From NCBI GenBank assembly GCA_017528315.1, contig JAFXOW010000036.1, positions 40,207 through 104,206 on the forward strand: a stretch of DNA of 64,000 nt, given 5' to 3'. This DNA comes from Bacilli bacterium. Lineage in GTDB: Bacteria > Bacillota_I > Bacilli_A > RF39 > UBA660. The translations under genes were made by a program, and so were the position numbers. The number at the start of each line of letters is the position of its first letter. Positions within the stretch are counted from its first letter, which is position 1. Of this stretch, positions 52,101 through 61,696 are shown piece by piece. A model generated the notes under the pieces. It searched no databases and was not told the origin of the DNA. It was given only the letters and a program-made list of their open reading frames with translations.

Positions 52101-53723
52101 TGGCTTGGTAAAATTCCAAATATTATTAAAGTTGATGCTCTTAAAAGTAAATATAACTATCAGCGTAATTATTTAATTAATCCAATAATTGGAGAATATG
52201 ATGATCCAGAAAATTTAAGTCAACATCTTTTAACTCTTTCTATAAGTGAACTTGGTAATACCTTAATTTATGGTATTCCAGGAAGTGGTAAAGAATTAGT
52301 CTTAACAACAACTGTATATTCTTGTGCAACAACTTATACTCCAGAAGAAGTTAATTTCTATATTTTAGATTTTGCTAGTGAAACAATGCAAAATTTAAGA
52401 AATATACCTCATGTGGGAGATGTAATTCTCTCTAATGATAAAGAAAAACTTGAGAATTTATTTAAATTAATTAATACCTATCTTGAACAAAGAAAAAGCT
52501 TATTTTTAAATTATGCTGGAAGTATAAATGAATATATAAAAGCAACTGGTAAAATAATACCTTCAATTATAGTCATGATAAATGGATTTGATTCATTTGC
52601 AGAAATGTATCCAGATTATGTTGAACTACTAGTTAAATACACAAGAGAAACACCACGTTTTGGAATATACTTTATGTTAACTGCAAGTGGTGTAAATTCA
52701 GTAAGATTTAAATTAAGTCAAAACTTTAAAATTGTCTTAGGACTTGAGTTGAATGATAAAACAGATTATTATTCAATAATTGGTAAGACAACACTTATTC
52801 CTACAAAAGCAGTTGGTCGTGGACTTACTCGAATTGGAGAAAGTATTTATGAATTTCAAACAGCTCATCCTTCTAAAAAAGAGGATTCAAGTTTATTCTT
52901 TAAAGATTTAGCAGTCAAATTGAATGAACAATATAGTACTAAAGCTTTAAAGATACCAGTACTTCCAAATAAAGTTACCATGAAGTTATTTGATAATATT
53001 AAACTTGATAACATGCCTATTGGTATTTATAAAGATAATTTAGAAACTTGTTTATATAACTTTAAAAAGAGTTTCTTTAATAAAATAACAGCAAGTGATA
53101 TTGATAATACTCTATCATTTACTAAAGAATTATTAAATGAATTAAACAGTTTACATAATGTCAAAACATATTTATTTGATTCTACTGATAGTATAAAAGA
53201 AAATTATTTAAATATTTCTAAATTTAATAATAATTTTGATGAAGTATTAAATAGTAGTTTTGATAGTTTAAATAAAATATTAGAGGAAAATAATAGTTCT
53301 AAATATCAACCTATGTTATTTGTAATATATAACTTTAATCATTTTAAATCTAAAGTATCAATAGATTTAGGTGAAATGTTATTAAATCTCTATAAAATAA
53401 ATGATCAAATTAATATAATTAATTTTATAGTAATTGATATGATTGATAATTTTAAAAATATTGAATATGAAACTTGGTTTAAAACTATTAGTGACCCATC
53501 TAATGCTATTTGGATAGGTGAAGGTATTAATAATCAATTTAGTATTAAATTATCAAGAAGTAGTGATCGTAGTTTACAAACTCCAATTACTAATGATTTT
53601 GGTTATATAGTTGTTAATGGAAAGCATGCTTTAATTAAAGTATTAGAATTTGATGATAATAATTTAGATCAAGTTAATCAAGAAATTAAAGATAAAAGTG
53701 ATAATAATATCGAGGAGTTATAA
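49113..53723 (+). CDS. essC: EssC-like FtsK/SpoIIIE-type T7SS ATPase
   Basis: A 1536-residue motor of T7SSb. Residues 1-190 hold two FHA-like domains (SILIGNQNSDI, VYLNGKSV). Two membrane segments lie at about 250-270 and 288-312, followed by an RK-rich linker. The first FtsK/SpoIIIE ATPase domain has Walker A GMTGSGKSE (about 707-715), VLIDYKGGGLAYAF and Walker B IIISDEFAEL; the second has GIPGSGKEL (about 1053), in which the usual Ser/Thr after Lys is Glu. A third, C-terminal domain (about 1290-1510) shows no Walker A. Overlaps yukD by one base. Standard EssC length. Confidence 0.92.
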   Translation: MKILVLKKDKMISTTLPNTIYGDFQIKDIDESGNFEELLTIREYNGRWVLTNTNDTDIIVNGNKVYSVFLANYFCCEIINKKLNNKYLLYCLPNFEVTNLFQVNDASILIGNQNSDIIYQNPLLGNYNINIYYDKAWFIEVLNEGEYVYLNGKSVTKERLYNGDIIFVLGLRIVVLGNFMIINNPLNMVKINNQKLKIFNLMEVANQSEVEEDSDIYKEDDYFFRNPRFKRNLLNENFTIDSPPENQDPEATPVLLTMASSLTLAASSSVSLYSVVSRLNEGATLKEVLPTLIITAVMLISSLIIPIITRVYEKHRNKKREKLRQEKYTKYIESRNTEINNKIEEQKAILVENNTTNDKCYEIITNKETALWERKIIHDDFLNLRIGIGDVDAKIEINYEKEKFTLAEDNLKQLLFDMAGSPKKIKEVPVSISLTEKPVLAITSNKRNGDIFLNNLILQMIARHSYQDLKIVILTTIDNQNNFDYLKLTPFVFNDERTFRFFATCKEEIDQVGHYLLNEFMNRKYGDKENSNVSTDDYKSYSPYYVIITDNYKNIRNLPIFEKIFKETINYGFSVIASDINLRRLPDDAKVFININDSEGLMLESDLTSGVRQEFLVDLKEYNMKLLTEKISNVPIELLKGKFKLPEVYTFLEMYNVGRVEQLNVMSRWRESNPINSLSVPVGIGENGDFISLDVHEKVHGPHGLIAGMTGSGKSEFIITYILSMAINFHPYEVSFVLIDYKGGGLAYAFENKDTGLKLPHLAGTITNLDQAEITRALASLNSELRRRQKIFNEVRDKLNESTIDIYKYQRLYRSGQVNIPLSHLIIISDEFAELKMQQPEFMDELMSIARIGRSLGVHLILATQKPSGIVNDQIWSNSRFKVCLKVQDRSDSMDMLKRPDAASITNIGSFYLQVGFNEFFYFGQSAWTGAPYYPSDFRIKKVDSGIDFINNYGAIYKTIKNNKKTFVKSSGEEITNIIKYLDDVADKENITVESLWLGKIPNIIKVDALKSKYNYQRNYLINPIIGEYDDPENLSQHLLTLSISELGNTLIYGIPGSGKELVLTTTVYSCATTYTPEEVNFYILDFASETMQNLRNIPHVGDVILSNDKEKLENLFKLINTYLEQRKSLFLNYAGSINEYIKATGKIIPSIIVMINGFDSFAEMYPDYVELLVKYTRETPRFGIYFMLTASGVNSVRFKLSQNFKIVLGLELNDKTDYYSIIGKTTLIPTKAVGRGLTRIGESIYEFQTAHPSKKEDSSLFFKDLAVKLNEQYSTKALKIPVLPNKVTMKLFDNIKLDNMPIGIYKDNLETCLYNFKKSFFNKITASDIDNTLSFTKELLNELNSLHNVKTYLFDSTDSIKENYLNISKFNNNFDEVLNSSFDSLNKILEENNSSKYQPMLFVIYNFNHFKSKVSIDLGEMLLNLYKINDQINIINFIVIDMIDNFKNIEYETWFKTISDPSNAIWIGEGINNQFSIKLSRSSDRSLQTPITNDFGYIVVNGKHALIKVLEFDDNNLDQVNQEIKDKSDNNIEEL

Positions 53724-53977
53724 TGAATAAAAAAATTTTAGTGGAAATATATGTACCAAATTTAGATATTAAATATAATATATTTATTCCTAGTTTTAAA
53801 AAAATTTCTAATGTAATTCTTGATTTGGTAAAAGGAATATCCGAATTATCAGATGGTGCATATCCTATTATTAATCGTCATGCTTTAATGAATAGTGATA
53901 CATGTGAGATATATAATAATAATTTATCTATAAAAGAATCTAATATAAAAAATGGTACTAAATTAATATTAATTTAA
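53723..53977 (+). CDS. EsaB/YukD-like ubiquitin-fold protein
   Basis: An 84-residue protein with a pattern of strands like YukD/EsaB (KKILVEIYVPNLDIKYNIFIP at the start, NIKNGTKLILI at the end). Its first base is the last base of essC. EsaB is a small cytosolic T7SS component. The call is from size, fold pattern and position. Confidence 0.75.
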   Translation: MNKKILVEIYVPNLDIKYNIFIPSFKKISNVILDLVKGISELSDGAYPIINRHALMNSDTCEIYNNNLSIKESNIKNGTKLILI

Positions 53978-53990
53978 AAAAATAAAAAAA

Positions 53991-54018
53991 TTAGCACTCA
54001 TGGGTTGACAAGTGCTAA
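53991..54018 (+). promoter_or_regulatory. CIRCE-like operator 1 (overlaps -35)
   Basis: TTAGCACTC / AAGTGCTAA inverted repeat, one base wider than the usual N9 spacer. It includes the -35 TTGACA of the hrcA promoter in its centre-right. Followed by six T, it could also serve as terminator for the T7SS transcript. Confidence 0.75.
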
Positions 54019-54033
54019 TTTTTTGCATATAAT
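54005..54033 (+). promoter_or_regulatory. Heat-shock operon promoter
   Basis: TTGACA (54005-54010), 17-bp spacer, TATAAT (54028-54033): a perfect sigma-A consensus placed between two CIRCE-type repeats. Confidence 0.85.
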
Positions 54034-54037
54034 TATT

Positions 54038-54064
54038 TTAGCAATCAAGAAATTAGAGTGCTAG
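54038..54064 (+). promoter_or_regulatory. CIRCE operator 2 (at transcription start)
   Basis: TTAGCAATC-N9-GAGTGCTAG: exact CIRCE spacing with one mismatch per arm. It begins four bases after the -10 box and covers the start of transcription. Confidence 0.8.
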
Positions 54065-54073
54065 GGAGGCAGT

Positions 54074-55057
54074 ATGTTAACAAATAGACAAGAGAATATC
54101 TTAAAGTTAATTGTTACTGAATATATTCATCTTGCAAAACCAGTTGGTTCTAAGTTACTTTGTGAAAAACTTAATTGTTCCAGTGCAACTATTAGAAATG
54201 AAATGCAAGAACTTGAAGAAATGGGACTTTTAGAAAAAACACATACCTCAAGTGGTAGAGTTCCGAGTGAAGCGGGATACAGATATTATGTTGATAATTT
54301 AATGGAACTTAAAGAACTTAATGGTGAAGAAGTATTTAAATTACAAACAGTATTTCGCAATACGCAGTTGGAACTTTCTGACGTGTTATCAAAAAGTTTG
54401 GAGCTTATTTCAGATATGACTTCATATACATCAGTAGTACTTGACAAAAAAAGTCATGATAATAAATTAAAAGAAATTAATATTGTTCCGGTAAGTGATT
54501 CGTTAGTTGTTGTAATTATTATAACTGATCAAGGTTATGTAGAACATAAAAATATTGAGATAACTGGAGTGTCGCTTGATGAAGTTCGTAAAACTGTTAA
54601 ATTAATTAATGATTTAATAGTAGGAACACCAATCGATGAAGTAAGTGTAAAACTTGAGTTTGAAATTAAACCAATAATTGGCCGTTATGTAAAGCAACAT
54701 GAAATGCTATATAATGCTTTTTATGATGTATTTACAGATATTTCAAGCAAGAATGTATCGGTAGTTGGGAAAAATAATATTTTAAAACATCAAGAGTTTA
54801 ATAATTTAGAAAAAGTTGAAGATTTATTTTCTAAATTAGATGATAAAGAAATGTTATCATCAATTGAAGAACAAAATAATGATATTAATGTTTACATAGG
54901 TCACGAAAATAAAATGGATCCTGATGTTACAGTTATTAAAACTAATTATAAAACGAATAAAGATTCAGGGACCATTGCTATAATTGGACCAAAGAGAATG
55001 GAATATGATAAAGTTGTCAATTTACTTGATTATATTAAAAAACAAATAGAAAGGTGA
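54074..55057 (+). CDS. hrcA: Heat-inducible transcription repressor HrcA
   Basis: A 327-residue repressor. The N-terminal winged helix has LTNRQENILKLIVTEYIHLAKPVGSKLLCEKLNCSSATIRNEMQELEEMGLLEKTHTSSGRVPSEAGYRYYVDNLM, a nearly complete HrcA signature. HrcA binds CIRCE, two copies of which lie just upstream, and is folded by the chaperonin. GGGAGG site. It overlaps the grpE reading region by four bases. Confidence 0.96.
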   Translation: MLTNRQENILKLIVTEYIHLAKPVGSKLLCEKLNCSSATIRNEMQELEEMGLLEKTHTSSGRVPSEAGYRYYVDNLMELKELNGEEVFKLQTVFRNTQLELSDVLSKSLELISDMTSYTSVVLDKKSHDNKLKEINIVPVSDSLVVVIIITDQGYVEHKNIEITGVSLDEVRKTVKLINDLIVGTPIDEVSVKLEFEIKPIIGRYVKQHEMLYNAFYDVFTDISSKNVSVVGKNNILKHQEFNNLEKVEDLFSKLDDKEMLSSIEEQNNDINVYIGHENKMDPDVTVIKTNYKTNKDSGTIAIIGPKRMEYDKVVNLLDYIKKQIER

Positions 55058-55062
55058 ATAAA

Positions 55063-55629
55063 ATGGATGAAGAGTTAAAAAAGAAAAAAGAAAATATAGA
55101 AAAAAAAGAAGAAAAAACTCATGAATGTTGTCACGAAGAAAAACATAAGCATGATAAAAAAGAATGTAAAAAAGATAAAGAAATAGAAGAATTAAAAAAG
55201 AAGAATGAAGAACTTTTGAATAAGGTGTTATATAGTCAAGCTGAATTTGCTAATTATAAAAAAAGAAGAGAACTTGAAACAAGTAATATGTTAAAGTACT
55301 CTAATATAGATATTGTTACAGATCTGTTACCAATTGTAGATAATTTTGAAAGAGCCATAAAGCTTGATGATATTAATTTGAGTGATGAGTTATCAAAGTT
55401 TTTAGATGGTTTTAAGATAATATATTCCCATTTAGTAGAATTATTAAAGAAATATGAAGTAACAGAAATTGATTGCTTAAATAAAGAATTTAATCCTAAT
55501 TTTGAACAAGCTTTAATGACAGTTCATGTTGAAGGAGTTAAGTCAGGAATAGTTGTTGAAGTACTTCAAAAGGGATATATGTTAAAAGACAAGATGATCA
55601 GGCCAGCTTTAGTTAAGGTGTCTGAATGA
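55063..55629 (+). CDS. grpE: Nucleotide exchange factor GrpE
   Basis: A 188-residue protein starting at ATG 55063 (AAAGGTGA upstream; a GTG at 55054 is less likely). Residues about 60-110 give the long helix (EELLNKVLYSQAEFANYKKRRELETSNML) and the C-terminal beta domain with FNPNFEQALMTVHVEG...VLQKGYMLKDKMIRPALVKVS, both conserved. The N-terminus is unusual: HECCHEEKHKHDKKECKKDK, a His/Cys-rich stretch. Confidence 0.95.
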   Translation: MDEELKKKKENIEKKEEKTHECCHEEKHKHDKKECKKDKEIEELKKKNEELLNKVLYSQAEFANYKKRRELETSNMLKYSNIDIVTDLLPIVDNFERAIKLDDINLSDELSKFLDGFKIIYSHLVELLKKYEVTEIDCLNKEFNPNFEQALMTVHVEGVKSGIVVEVLQKGYMLKDKMIRPALVKVSE

Positions 55630-55847
55630 AGGATAAAGAAATATTAGAATATTTAAATCATTATTTAAATGATATGTTTGATATTTTAGATAGTCAGACA
55701 TTTAAATGTAGTATGTATTTGCTTAGATATATTTATGATGATGATATATGTGCTTATAAAGAATATGAAAAAATATATCAAGGATTAAATAACGAGGAAA
55801 AAAAACAAATTTGTATAAATGTAGCAGGTAATTTAATTGAACATTAA
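55626..55847 (+). CDS. Small protein in heat-shock operon, paralog of next gene
   Basis: A 73-residue acidic helical protein overlapping grpE by four bases (ATGA). It contains CSMYLLRYIYDDDICAYKEYEKIYQGLNNEEKKQI. The pattern C..Y....Y......Y.E....Y..L....K parallels the following protein. No family is recognised. Its position between grpE and dnaK suggests heat regulation and a link to the chaperone cycle. Confidence 0.65.
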   Translation: MKDKEILEYLNHYLNDMFDILDSQTFKCSMYLLRYIYDDDICAYKEYEKIYQGLNNEEKKQICINVAGNLIEH

Positions 55848-55871
55848 ATATACTATTAAGGTTAAAAAGAA

Positions 55872-57987
<2,116 letters not shown>

Positions 57988-58044
57988 AATAAATTAATTG
58001 GAAGTCCTAGATAACCTAGGGCTTTCACTTAGTAAAGGAGAACT

Positions 58045-59838
58045 ATGAAACAAAAAAAACGTAGTGAAATAGATGTAAAAGATACTTGGAATTTAGAAGT
58101 AATTTATAAAAATACAGATGAATTTTATAAAGAATATAAGAATTTAGAATATACATTATCAGATATTTTAAAATATAAAGGACATTTACTTGATGATGCA
58201 AATACCTTATTTGAATTTTTAGAAATGAGTGATACATTAGAAAGAAAGCTATATAAACTTTATTACTATGCTCATTTAAATTATGATGTTGATACAACTA
58301 ATTCTAAAAGTTTGGAATTATCAGAGAGTGTTACTAATTTAATGACTAAATATTCTAATATTATGTCTTTTGTTGATCCTGAATTATTAAAAGGAGATTA
58401 TAAAACCATTTTAGAATTTATTAATCAAAATAGAGAACTTGAAAAATATAAATTTAATTTAGAAAAATTATATCGTTATAAAAAACATACTTTAAGTGAA
58501 AAAGAGGAAAAACTTTTAGCTACCTTGGGTAATACTTTAGGATCGTCCGAAAATATTTATGAATCTTTAACGGATAGTGATTTAACATTTGGAAGCATTA
58601 CAGTAGATGGTATTAGACATGAATTTACGGAAAGCAATTATGCAACTTTTATGGAAAGTAAAAGCCGAGATGTAAGAAAAAAAGCTTTTAACATGCTATT
58701 TAAAACTTATAAAAAATATTCTCATACTATAGCTGATACTTTTAGATATAATGTTGAAGCTAATGTAAAAATATCCAAAATTAGAAATTATAAATCAGCT
58801 CTTATTGCAAGTTTATATCATGATAATATAGATATAGAAGTTTACAATAATTTAATTAAAACAGTAAGAGATAATATAAATGTTTTATATGATTATTATG
58901 ATTTAAAACGCGAAGTATTAGGTCTTCATGAAATACATTTATATGATATATATGCTAATATGGTAAATGATGTTGATAAAAATTATACTTTTGAAGAAGC
59001 CAAAAATATTGTTCTTGAAGGTTTAAGTGTTTTAGGAAGTGATTATAACAAAAACTTAAATATGGCTTTTGATAATCGCTTTATAGATATATATAATAAT
59101 AAAGGTAAAAGAGGGGGAGCTTATTCAAGTGGTTTCTATGATACATATCCTTATATTCTTCTTAATTTTGAAGGTAAATATAATGATGTAACTACTCTTG
59201 CACATGAATTAGGTCATTCTATGCATACTATGTATTCATGTAAATCAAATCCTTATAACACTTCTAGTTATCAAATATTCGTGGCTGAAGTTGCTAGTAC
59301 GGTTAATGAACTTATTTTGATTAAATATTTAATCAAGAAAACAAATAAAAAAGAAGAAAAATTATATTTGTTAAATAAATTATTAGAATTATTTAAAGGA
59401 ACTATATTTAGACAAACCATGTTTGCTGAATTTGAAAAGAATGTGTATGAGGCTTATGAAAATGGCATAATATTAACTAGTGATTATTTAAGTAAAGAAT
59501 ATTATAAGTTAGTTAAGGATTATTTTGGACCAGGTGTAGCATGTGATAAATTAATTGAAAATGAATGGATGAGAATACCACACTTCTACTACAATTTTTA
59601 TGTATATAAATATGCTATAGGATTATCAGCAGCTTGTAAAATTGTTCATGATATAGAAACCAAAGGAGAAGTTGGAGTAAAAAAATATATTGATTTCTTA
59701 AAAACAGGTGGTTCAATGTATCCGTCTGACGAGTTAATGGTATGCTCTGTAGATGTTACCAAAAGTGAATTTATAATTGAAGCAATTAACTTCTTTAAAG
59801 AAACAATTGCGGAGTTTAGAAAAATTTATAGGAAGTAG
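58045..59838 (+). CDS. pepF: Oligoendopeptidase F (M3 family)
   Basis: A 597-residue zinc metallopeptidase with the catalytic HELGHSMH (about residue 386) and downstream glutamate in [10 protein letters not shown]. It hydrolyses peptides of about 7-17 residues in the cytoplasm. AAAGGAGA site. It is inserted between dnaK and dnaJ, genes usually adjacent, which places it in the heat-shock transcript. A weak hairpin (58001-58027) lies before it without a T run. Confidence 0.95.
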   Translation: MKQKKRSEIDVKDTWNLEVIYKNTDEFYKEYKNLEYTLSDILKYKGHLLDDANTLFEFLEMSDTLERKLYKLYYYAHLNYDVDTTNSKSLELSESVTNLMTKYSNIMSFVDPELLKGDYKTILEFINQNRELEKYKFNLEKLYRYKKHTLSEKEEKLLATLGNTLGSSENIYESLTDSDLTFGSITVDGIRHEFTESNYATFMESKSRDVRKKAFNMLFKTYKKYSHTIADTFRYNVEANVKISKIRNYKSALIASLYHDNIDIEVYNNLIKTVRDNINVLYDYYDLKREVLGLHEIHLYDIYANMVNDVDKNYTFEEAKNIVLEGLSVLGSDYNKNLNMAFDNRFIDIYNNKGKRGGAYSSGFYDTYPYILLNFEGKYNDVTTLAHELGHSMHTMYSCKSNPYNTSSYQIFVAEVASTVNELILIKYLIKKTNKKEEKLYLLNKLLELFKGTIFRQTMFAEFEKNVYEAYENGIILTSDYLSKEYYKLVKDYFGPGVACDKLIENEWMRIPHFYYNFYVYKYAIGLSAACKIVHDIETKGEVGVKKYIDFLKTGGSMYPSDELMVCSVDVTKSEFIIEAINFFKETIAEFRKIYRK

Positions 59839-59846
59839 GAATTTTT

Positions 59847-60965
59847 ATGAATAAAAAAGATTATTATGAAGTGTTAGGTGTTAGTAAGAATGCAACTGAT
59901 GCTGAACTTAAAAGTGCGTTTAGGAAGCTTGCTAAACAGTATCATCCTGATTTAAATAAAGAAGCGGGAGCTGAAGAAAAATTTAAAGAGATTCAAGAAG
60001 CATATGCTGTTTTATCAGATCCTAATAAAAGAAAACAATACGATCAATTTGGTCATGCTGCTTTTGAAAATAATGGAGCAGGGGGATTTTCAGGTTTTGA
60101 TTTTTCAGGATTTGATGTTGATTTAGAAGATATCTTAGGATCAGTATTTGGGAATGGATTTGGTTTTTCATCTCGTGGTGGTTCAAGAAGAAATGCCAGA
60201 ACTCGGGGAGATGACGTTTTATATCACATGGATTTAACTTTTGATGAAGCAGTATTTGGATGTGAAAAGGATATTAAAATAGATACTAGTGTTGAATGTT
60301 CTGATTGTAATGGACTTGGTGGTCATGATGAAACAACGTGTGATGTGTGTCATGGAAGTGGAAGTATCACCAGTGAACAACATACTATTTTAGGTTCTTT
60401 TGTTTCTAAAACAACTTGTACTAATTGTGATGGACGAGGTAAAGTTTTTAAACGACGTTGTTCAACTTGTAACGGGAGAGGTAAAGTTAAGAAAAATAGA
60501 ACAATTGGTGTTAAAATTCCTTCTGGAATTGATAGTGGTATGAGACTTAGAGTAGCTGGAAAAGGTGAAGCAGGAAGTAATGGCGGACCAGCAGGAGACT
60601 TGTATTTAGAATTTAGAGTAAAAGATCATGAGTTCTTTATTCGTGATGGGGATGATATTTATTTAACTGTACCAATCACGATAACTGATGCTGTTCTAGG
60701 TTGTAAAAAAGATATTAGAACTCTTGATTCTGTTGTTACATTAAATATTAAACCTGGAACCAATTCCAATGATAAACAAAGAATTAAAGGACGAGGCATT
60801 AAAAATGCAACTACCGGTCATACAGGTGATATGTATTTGATTTTTCAAATAGTTTTACCAGATAAGCTTTCTCGTGAACAAAAGAATTTATTTGAGAAGT
60901 TAAGTGATACTAATTTAGAAAATAATATTTATATTAAATTTACTAAATTTGTAAATAAAAAATGA
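59847..60965 (+). CDS. dnaJ: Chaperone protein DnaJ
   Basis: A 372-residue Hsp40: J domain with HPD (about residue 35), Gly/Phe-rich linker (about 75-115), four zinc-finger repeats ([32 protein letters not shown]) and the C-terminal substrate domains. It stimulates DnaK ATPase. Eight bases after pepF. Confidence 0.98.
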   Translation: MNKKDYYEVLGVSKNATDAELKSAFRKLAKQYHPDLNKEAGAEEKFKEIQEAYAVLSDPNKRKQYDQFGHAAFENNGAGGFSGFDFSGFDVDLEDILGSVFGNGFGFSSRGGSRRNARTRGDDVLYHMDLTFDEAVFGCEKDIKIDTSVECSDCNGLGGHDETTCDVCHGSGSITSEQHTILGSFVSKTTCTNCDGRGKVFKRRCSTCNGRGKVKKNRTIGVKIPSGIDSGMRLRVAGKGEAGSNGGPAGDLYLEFRVKDHEFFIRDGDDIYLTVPITITDAVLGCKKDIRTLDSVVTLNIKPGTNSNDKQRIKGRGIKNATTGHTGDMYLIFQIVLPDKLSREQKNLFEKLSDTNLENNIYIKFTKFVNKK

Positions 60966-60990
60966 GTTGATTAATGTTCAACTCATTTTT
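60957..60990. terminator. Bidirectional Rho-independent terminator
   Basis: AATGAGTTGA / TCAACTCATT hairpin with flanking A and T runs, between dnaJ (+) and the LexA-like gene (-). Confidence 0.85.
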
Positions 60991-61534
60991 ACATATTTCG
61001 AAATAAAGAAATGACTTTACCAATAATTATATTAGTATTTTCAAAAATAAGTTCTTCTTTATCATTGACTAAGTAATGAAAACATCCTTTTTTTTCATAT
61101 CTATAGATTTTATAAACACTTTCATTTTTAATTACAACAAATTTATTTTTTATATGGGTTAATTCTTTTTTTACTACTACTTGATCATTTAAATAAATAC
61201 CATAACTTTTAAGATTATTATCGTGAATTTCTAAAATAAATGAATCTTTATCTATATTTTTAAAATTAAAATAATTATCTTGATTAATAAAAGGAATTTT
61301 AATAATATCATTTGTTTTAATTGTTTGATTAATATAGGTAATTTGTTTTCTTAATTTATCATAGATAATATAATTCTTCCTTTCTAAAGCATCAAGATAT
61401 TTATAAATTGTATTATAGGATTTAAAGCTAGTTAAATCTTTTAAATCTTTTATAGTTGGAAAAATTTTATTTACTTTATAAAAGTTTATAATTAGGTTTA
61501 AAAATGTTTGTTGTTTATCAGTGATTTTTTTCAT
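60989..61534 (-). CDS. LexA-like repressor lacking the catalytic serine
   Basis: A 181-residue protein. Residues 1-65 form a LexA-type winged helix (KITDKQQTFLNLIINFYKVNKIFPTIKDLKDLTSFKSYNTIYKYLDALERKNYI). The C-terminal part (FILEIHDNNLKSYGIYLNDQVVVKKE..., KFVVIKNESVYKIYRYEKKG) has the S24/LexA peptidase fold, but Asn stands where the serine of the GDSM motif should be, and no Ala-Gly cleavage site is seen. Autocleavage in an SOS response therefore looks impossible. AAAGGAG site. It is divergent from the ABC exporter and may regulate it. Confidence 0.75.
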   Translation of the reverse strand: MKKITDKQQTFLNLIINFYKVNKIFPTIKDLKDLTSFKSYNTIYKYLDALERKNYIIYDKLRKQITYINQTIKTNDIIKIPFINQDNYFNFKNIDKDSFILEIHDNNLKSYGIYLNDQVVVKKELTHIKNKFVVIKNESVYKIYRYEKKGCFHYLVNDKEELIFENTNIIIGKVISLFRNM

Positions 61535-61577
61535 TTTGGACTCCTTTTTTAGTAATTATTATATCATAAAAAATAAT

Positions 61578-61596
61578 TGGTGAAATAAATTCACCA
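61578..61596. promoter_or_regulatory. Candidate operator between LexA-like gene and exporter
   Basis: Perfect inverted repeat TGGTGAA-ATAAA-TTCACCA. On the minus strand it lies just upstream of a TATAAT and overlaps the likely -35 of the LexA-like gene. Unlike the B. subtilis SOS box (GAAC-N4-GTTC). Confidence 0.6.
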
Positions 61597-61696
61597 TGTT
61601 TTTACATAAATTTCTCATTATATGTGACAAAAAAATATTTAATTATTATTAGCTAAATAGGTCAAAAAAATATTATATTATAAGTGGAGGCTTTGA

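Noticed and set aside
58001..58027. Terminator between dnaK and pepF
   Set aside because: A hairpin is present (CCTAG/CTAGG core) but without a T run; more likely an mRNA-processing or stability element.
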